Assembly: GCA_947645355.1 (NCBI GenBank)
Contig: CANSCI010000004.1
Span: 1-64,000 of the forward strand
Reading direction: 5' to 3'
Length of the DNA: 64,000 bases
Source of the DNA: an uncultured Dorea sp.
Lineage (GTDB): Bacteria; Bacillota; Clostridia; Lachnospirales; Lachnospiraceae
The first letter of the stretch is position 1; each line of letters starts with the position of its first letter. The notes beneath the pieces were generated by a model. The model did no database searches. It had not been told where the DNA came from and was given only the letters and a program-made list of their open reading frames with translations. This document shows positions 59,845 to 64,000 of this stretch, in pieces. A program made the position numbers and the translations under genes.

Positions 59845-61037
59845 CTTCCCTCCTGACTATCCAGCATCCGTCCCATCTGCTCGGCAATTTCTACGCATTC
59901 TCCAAGAATTGCCTCATCACACATGGAAAATATAGGAGCAGCCGGATCATTATTAACTGCAATCACATGTCCTGCATTCCGAATTCCAATGGTATGCTGC
60001 AGTGCCCCGGAAACTCCAAAGCTTATATACAGATCCGGTGCAATGGTCTTTCCGGTCTGCCCCACCTGGATATCAAAAGGAGCCCATCCTTCATCCACCA
60101 CCTTGCGGGTAGCTCCAAGAGCCGCACCCATCTTTACCGCCAGACGCTCTATCTTCTTAAAGTTTTCCTCACTCCCCACACCGTATCCGGCTACGATCAC
60201 CACATCCGATTCCGCCACATTTTTGTATGAATTAGGATTTTCCCCAAGATAAGTACGCCTTGTCCTTTTTGAATTCACATCCAGATCAAAATCCATCTCC
60301 GTTATCTGTGCCCTTTTCCCTGCGCTGCATTCCCTGACCGTAAATACATTCGGTCTGACGGACGCCATCTGAGGCCGGCACCCTGGCGTGATAATAGACG
60401 CCATAATATTTCCTCCATAGGTAGGACGGATCTGTACCAGATTCCGATCCTTATCTACGTCAAATCCTGTGCAGTCTGCAGTAAGTCCTGTCTTAAGCTT
60501 CGCTGATACCCTGGGCGCCAGATCTCTTCCGGTCTCTGTTGCCGGCATAAAAAGAACGGATGGACAGCGCTTTTGACAGATTTTTTGAATCAGATCTGCA
60601 TAAATATCTGTATTATACTCTCTAAGAATCTCGTCTTTCACTACGATCACTTCATCACACCCGCAGGCTCCTGCCTGCTCCGGCAGCCCTTCCGGAATGC
60701 TCCCACATAACAACAGAAGTCTGAGTTTCTCTCCCAGCTCGTCCGCAATCCGCCGTCCCTCTGCAAGAAGTTCTAAGGTAACTTTCCTTAGTCTTCCTGT
60801 CACAGGTTCCAGCTCGGCTGCTATATATACGTCCTTATATCTGTCTATATCTTCTTTGTCCACTTCCTTTTCTTCTTTGAGTATCGCTGCCTCGGGGCAG
60901 ACGTCTGCACACACGCCGCAATTCTGGCAGGTATCCATCACAAGCACCGTCCCATGTTCTGCCTTGAGTGCACCAAAAGGACAACTTTCCACACAGATGC
61001 CGCACCCTATGCATTTTTCTTCATCTATCCTGACCAT
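59841..61037 (-). CDS. Electron transfer flavoprotein alpha subunit with N-terminal 2[4Fe-4S] ferredoxin domain
   Basis: A 398-residue protein. Residues 1-65 are a ferredoxin domain with two cluster motifs, CIGCGICVESCP and CQNCGVCADVCP. The EtfA body follows, and the FAD-binding end is clear: GYGVGSEENFKKIE, TRKVVDEGWAPFDIQVGQTGK, APDLYISFGVSGALQHTIGI and NNDPAAPIFSMCDEAI. With EtfB it forms a heterodimer that accepts electrons from a dehydrogenase flavoprotein. The fused ferredoxin suggests direct exchange with ferredoxins. Whether it bifurcates electrons cannot be told here. Confidence 0.92.
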   Translation of the reverse strand: MVRIDEEKCIGCGICVESCPFGALKAEHGTVLVMDTCQNCGVCADVCPEAAILKEEKEVDKEDIDRYKDVYIAAELEPVTGRLRKVTLELLAEGRRIADELGEKLRLLLLCGSIPEGLPEQAGACGCDEVIVVKDEILREYNTDIYADLIQKICQKRCPSVLFMPATETGRDLAPRVSAKLKTGLTADCTGFDVDKDRNLVQIRPTYGGNIMASIITPGCRPQMASVRPNVFTVRECSAGKRAQITEMDFDLDVNSKRTRRTYLGENPNSYKNVAESDVVIVAGYGVGSEENFKKIERLAVKMGAALGATRKVVDEGWAPFDIQVGQTGKTIAPDLYISFGVSGALQHTIGIRNAGHVIAVNNDPAAPIFSMCDEAILGECVEIAEQMGRMLDSQEGR

Positions 61038-61066
61038 ATTCCTTCTCCTTTCTTTCCGTCCCTTAT

Positions 61067-61918
61067 CTATGGCAGTACCTTCGACATCTCCGGAATGCTC
61101 AATATCTTTTGCGCCAGGGATTCGGCAGAACCGCGCATAAATTCTACCTGTGCCTTCTGTTCGATTCCCCCGTTGATAATCATCTGAATCCGCTCTCTTG
61201 CAGGCAGGGTATCATCAATCACTACATAACTCTTCTGCCTTGAATCCGACATCTGAATTTTCACTACTCTGGTGGGAGATCCTGCACTCCCAACACGATC
61301 CGGGTTCAGTCCCTCTACAGCGCCAGCTCCTACTTTCTCAGGTGTACGCCCGCAAGACTTACCTTCTCTTGGAACAGCACTCTGCCTCATAACACAGACA
61401 AGTATCTTCTGCTCTGTCTCATGCTGCTCCATATATTTTCCGACGCTTCTTGTGATTTTCCATTTTTTCCCTTCGCGCGCAATACCATTTACGTAAGTAA
61501 ACTGTGCAATATTCAGATTTTCTGCTATGATGGGGCCTACCTGTCCGGTGCTTCCGTCAATGGCCTCCGCACCGCATACGATCAGGTCATATTCAAGACC
61601 GCCAATAAACTGAGACAGTAAATATCCGGTCGCAAGTGTATCTGAACCTGCGAACGTCCGGTCCGAAAGCAGGTATGCCTCATCTGCCCCCATATCCAGG
61701 GCCTGCTGCAAAACCTCCTCTGCCTGGCCTGGCCCCATAGATACAACTGTCACCTTCCCTCCGTAGTTCTCCTTCAGCCGCAGAGATAATTCCACACCTG
61801 CTTCATCAAAAGGATTCATAATTGAAGGGACTCCCTCTCTTACCAGGTTATTTGTCTCTTTATTGATCTGTACCTCATTCGTATCGGGAACTTGCTTTAT
61901 ACATACAACTATATTCAT
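61067..61918 (-). CDS. Electron transfer flavoprotein beta subunit
   Basis: A 283-residue EtfB. Signatures are MNIVVCIKQVPDTNEVQ at the start, NPFDEAGVELSLRLKE, VTVVSMGPGQAEEVLQQALDMGADEAYLLSD and YDLIVCGAEAIDGSTGQVGP. It lies just upstream of the EtfA gene (29-base gap) and just after the flavoprotein gene (12-base gap). The order flavoenzyme-EtfB-EtfA is that of a dedicated electron-transfer unit. Confidence 0.92.
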   Translation of the reverse strand: MNIVVCIKQVPDTNEVQINKETNNLVREGVPSIMNPFDEAGVELSLRLKENYGGKVTVVSMGPGQAEEVLQQALDMGADEAYLLSDRTFAGSDTLATGYLLSQFIGGLEYDLIVCGAEAIDGSTGQVGPIIAENLNIAQFTYVNGIAREGKKWKITRSVGKYMEQHETEQKILVCVMRQSAVPREGKSCGRTPEKVGAGAVEGLNPDRVGSAGSPTRVVKIQMSDSRQKSYVVIDDTLPARERIQMIINGGIEQKAQVEFMRGSAESLAQKILSIPEMSKVLP

Positions 61919-61930
61919 CAGATGTCCTCC

Positions 61931-63901
61931 TTATATCCCTCTTCCTGCCAGTTCTGCATCAAAGATTACCTGCTCGATGGCTCGCGGCGCAACACAGTCC
62001 CCCACTGCACGGATATCTTTGCCCGCCGCCTTGAGTTCTTTATACAGCTGATTGTCTGAACTGCTCTGCGCCGCTATAATGACAGTGTCATATCCTCCAA
62101 GTACCCTCTCGGCCTGGCTGTATACATTACGGATGGTCACTTTATCACCTTTAATCTCCGAAATAGTGTGAGAAGCGATAATCTCTGCCCCTCTCTCATA
62201 GAGCCGCTTCAGCAGCAGGGTATTGTTCGTTCCTTCTATATCACATCCAAGAAAATTACTGGTGGTGACAATAGTTGTATCCGCTCCCAGCGCAGTCACA
62301 TAGTCTGCCGTTCCGCCGGCCTGATAATATCCAATATCATCAAAAATCAATACCTTCTGCCCGATAAGTTCCAGATGCCTCATGGCCTGACGGCAGTCGA
62401 TCACCCGTATCCCTGCCTCATCCATTTTGATATAATCAGGGATTACCGGAACGGAACCTGTCGCGGCAATGATAACATCCGGCGCTTCCTGCTCCACCAG
62501 TTGTCTATCTACCCTGGTGTTCAGGTGAATATCTACGCCGTGCCGCTTCAACTGATATTTCAGATAGCGGTATACTTCCCCCACCTCTGCGCGGTACGGC
62601 ATCTTCTCGATCAACAGGACCTGACCTCCAAGCTTGTCACTCTGTTCATACAACGATACGCTGTGTCCTCGTTTTGCGGCTATTTCTGCTGCTTTCATGC
62701 CGCTGATCCCTCCTCCGATCACCAGCACCTTCTTACCTGCTTCCGCCGGTGTAAGAGTCCCGATTCCAAAATACTTTTCTCTTCCTGCCCCTGGATTCTG
62801 TACACATTCCACATCGATGCCGTCATTTCCCAGACAGCCCTCATTACAAGCTATACAGTGGCGAATATCATCCAGCTCTCCCCTCATCGTCTTGTTCGGG
62901 GTCTCCGGGTCGCAGATCAGCTGCCGGCACATACCTACAAGATCCGCACAGTTTTCACTAAGCAGCATTTCTGCCTGTACAGGATCATTGATACGCCCAA
63001 AAGCAATAACCGGAATGTCTACTGTCTTTTTCAGTTCAGCGCTCATATAGAGGGCAAATCCAAGAGGAACTACTGCCGGAGGGATCTCCATATAAAAAGA
63101 GCTGAAGGAGCCTGCATCTGTACTAAGATAATCTACTCCCGCTTCCTCCAACCGCCGGGCCACCTTCAGGCCATATTCCATGGAATATCCTCCCTCTATG
63201 AATTCATCGACGCAAAGTCTGATTCCAATCGGATAATCCGGCCCCACAGCTTTACGGATAGCCTCTATAATTTCCAGCGGATAACGCATCATGTTCTCAA
63301 AACTGCCGCCATATTCATCCTCTCTTTTATTAAACAAAGGTGAAATAAAAGTTCTCAGCAGACCATCGTGAGCGATCTTAAGTTCCACCGCATCCCATCC
63401 CACGCCTTGCTGAAGCACCGCGGCTTTGACATAATAATCTTTGATCTGCTCCATTTCCTCTTTTTCCAGTTCTTTTGTATTAAAATGACAGGATGGCTCC
63501 GGCATCTGGGACGGCGCCACAAGAATCTGCGGCGGATTCTTCAGTGTATTATGTCCTCCATGGTTAAGCTGCGTAATGCATCTGCATCCGTATTTATGTA
63601 CCTCCTCTGCCAGCCTTCTGAAATTCTCCCTGTTTCTCGGGTCGCTCCCTACGGGATATTCATCTGACATCATGCTGTGGGGATCCACGTTCTGGCTTAC
63701 GGTTACCGCCGCAGCCCCGCCCTTGGCCCGCTCCACATAGTGCTGGATATTCCGCTCCGAGAACAGGCCGCAGTCCATCCAACCTTCGTCAATGGCATAT
63801 CCGGTCAGGTGGGGTAAAAATATAAATCGATTTTTCAGTTCCATCTTTCCTATTTTGAATGGGGACAATAATTTCGTAAATTTCTGATTTGTACCTTCCA
63901 T
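61931..63901 (-). CDS. TMADH / 2,4-dienoyl-CoA-reductase-like flavoprotein (FMN, 4Fe-4S, FAD)
   Basis: A 656-residue three-part enzyme. Residues ~8-345 are an old-yellow-enzyme FMN barrel (LLSPFKIGKMELKNRF, QLNHGGHNT, RTFISPLFNKREDEYGGSFENM). A 4Fe-4S motif follows: CIACNEGCLGNDGIDVEC. Then come FAD and NAD-type folds (VLVIGGGISGMKAAEIA, KVLIFDDIG, AVGDCVAPRAIEQVIFDA). This is the family of trimethylamine dehydrogenase, dienoyl-CoA reductase and BaiCD/BaiH. TMADH's FMN-linking Cys is replaced by Leu (LPHLTG), so FMN is not covalently held that way. With EtfBA downstream, the enzyme probably oxidises or reduces an unknown substrate through Etf. The start codon has a weak ribosome site. Confidence 0.87.
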   Translation of the reverse strand: MEGTNQKFTKLLSPFKIGKMELKNRFIFLPHLTGYAIDEGWMDCGLFSERNIQHYVERAKGGAAAVTVSQNVDPHSMMSDEYPVGSDPRNRENFRRLAEEVHKYGCRCITQLNHGGHNTLKNPPQILVAPSQMPEPSCHFNTKELEKEEMEQIKDYYVKAAVLQQGVGWDAVELKIAHDGLLRTFISPLFNKREDEYGGSFENMMRYPLEIIEAIRKAVGPDYPIGIRLCVDEFIEGGYSMEYGLKVARRLEEAGVDYLSTDAGSFSSFYMEIPPAVVPLGFALYMSAELKKTVDIPVIAFGRINDPVQAEMLLSENCADLVGMCRQLICDPETPNKTMRGELDDIRHCIACNEGCLGNDGIDVECVQNPGAGREKYFGIGTLTPAEAGKKVLVIGGGISGMKAAEIAAKRGHSVSLYEQSDKLGGQVLLIEKMPYRAEVGEVYRYLKYQLKRHGVDIHLNTRVDRQLVEQEAPDVIIAATGSVPVIPDYIKMDEAGIRVIDCRQAMRHLELIGQKVLIFDDIGYYQAGGTADYVTALGADTTIVTTSNFLGCDIEGTNNTLLLKRLYERGAEIIASHTISEIKGDKVTIRNVYSQAERVLGGYDTVIIAAQSSSDNQLYKELKAAGKDIRAVGDCVAPRAIEQVIFDAELAGRGI

Positions 63902-63931
63902 ATTGTATAATCTGCATTGTGTCCTTTTCTG

Positions 63932-64000
63932 TCACAATGCCCTCCTTTCTTCTATCGATTTCTGTGCGAAGCCCCGGAAAACATCCGCCATATCATGACT
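63932..64000 (-). CDS. C-terminal end of an upstream gene (partial)
   Basis: The window edge holds 22 codons in an open minus-strand frame (SHDMADVFRGFAQKSIEER, then stop TGA at 63934-63932). A strong AAAGGAGGG lies inside its last codons, directed at a GTG overlapping the stop. The product is unknown. Confidence 0.4.
   Translation of the reverse strand, partial: SHDMADVFRGFAQKSIEERRAL

Noticed and set aside
61931-63901. Reading the flavoenzyme as BaiCD/BaiH of bile acid dehydroxylation
   Set aside because: Family resemblance only. No other bai gene is in the window, and Etf plus isomerase-like neighbours do not match the bai operon.
61931-63901. Reading the flavoenzyme as true trimethylamine dehydrogenase
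   Set aside because: The FMN-linking Cys is replaced by Leu in the LPHLTG motif, and TMADH is typical of methylotrophs.

Overview
The window looks like a chromosomal segment from a gut-type anaerobic Firmicute of the Lachnospiraceae. The inference rests on gene content and style: moderate GC, AGGAGG-type ribosome binding sites, clostridial rubredoxin and ferredoxin genes, a fused ThrE-type exporter, Asn/Thr/Gly-rich cell-wall proteins, BMP-type nucleoside ABC transport, PucR and ROK regulators, and an Etf alpha subunit with an N-terminal ferredoxin domain. Relatives of Clostridium scindens, C. hylemonae or Dorea would fit, but the species is not decided here. No rRNA, tRNA, CRISPR array, transposase or phage gene was seen.

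Layout. 0-7 kb: the 5' end of a secreted coiled-coil protein, a CPBP protease, a prolyl-tRNA editing protein, a tRNA dihydrouridine synthase, an oligo-1,6-glucosidase facing a divergent AraC regulator, and a Thr/Ser exporter. 7-10 kb: an orphan flagellar-like group (YjfB, an uncharacterised protein, a FliD-like cap protein) with no other flagellar genes. 10-15 kb: a P-loop nucleoside-type kinase with an ECF S component, then an XpaC / solute-binding-VWA / TelA operon. 15-19.5 kb: two tandem paralogous surface proteins with Asn-rich linkers and a sortase-like C-terminus.

19.7-33.3 kb is almost entirely minus strand: a GATase-like protein and an amidohydrolase downstream of a complete BMP-family (nucleoside-type) ABC transporter and a LacI regulator, then a GGDEF response regulator, adenosine deaminase, a GPH symporter, an SDR and a ROK regulator. 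This suggests nucleoside and sugar scavenging. 33.4-40.6 kb: a chemoreceptor, an unknown 428-residue protein, rubredoxin, the scar of a deleted ABC exporter (ATPase start joined to permease end), and an Fe-S group (NifX-like protein, ferredoxin, NapH/NosR-like membrane protein) with a Crp/Fnr regulator. 40.7-46.5 kb: an XRE regulator, then an FtsX-type ABC transporter with its two-component system and a helix-hairpin-helix protein. 46.7-53 kb: DUF4180, a lipoprotein esterase, two membrane-anchored unknowns, a CIRCE-controlled Hsp20 and a GlgX-type debranching enzyme.

53.4-57.9 kb: an NCS1 permease with a frameshifted C-terminus, a DUF917 protein and a PucR regulator, probably a nucleobase or (thio)hydantoin unit. 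57.9-64 kb: an operon of a trimethylamine-dehydrogenase/old-yellow-enzyme-like flavoprotein, EtfB, ferredoxin-EtfA, a TIM-barrel isomerase-like protein and a thioredoxin-reductase-like flavoprotein without the redox cysteines. This is the best candidate for an undescribed catabolic or redox pathway, with the XpaC/VWA/TelA operon second. All function calls come from reading translations; no database search was possible.
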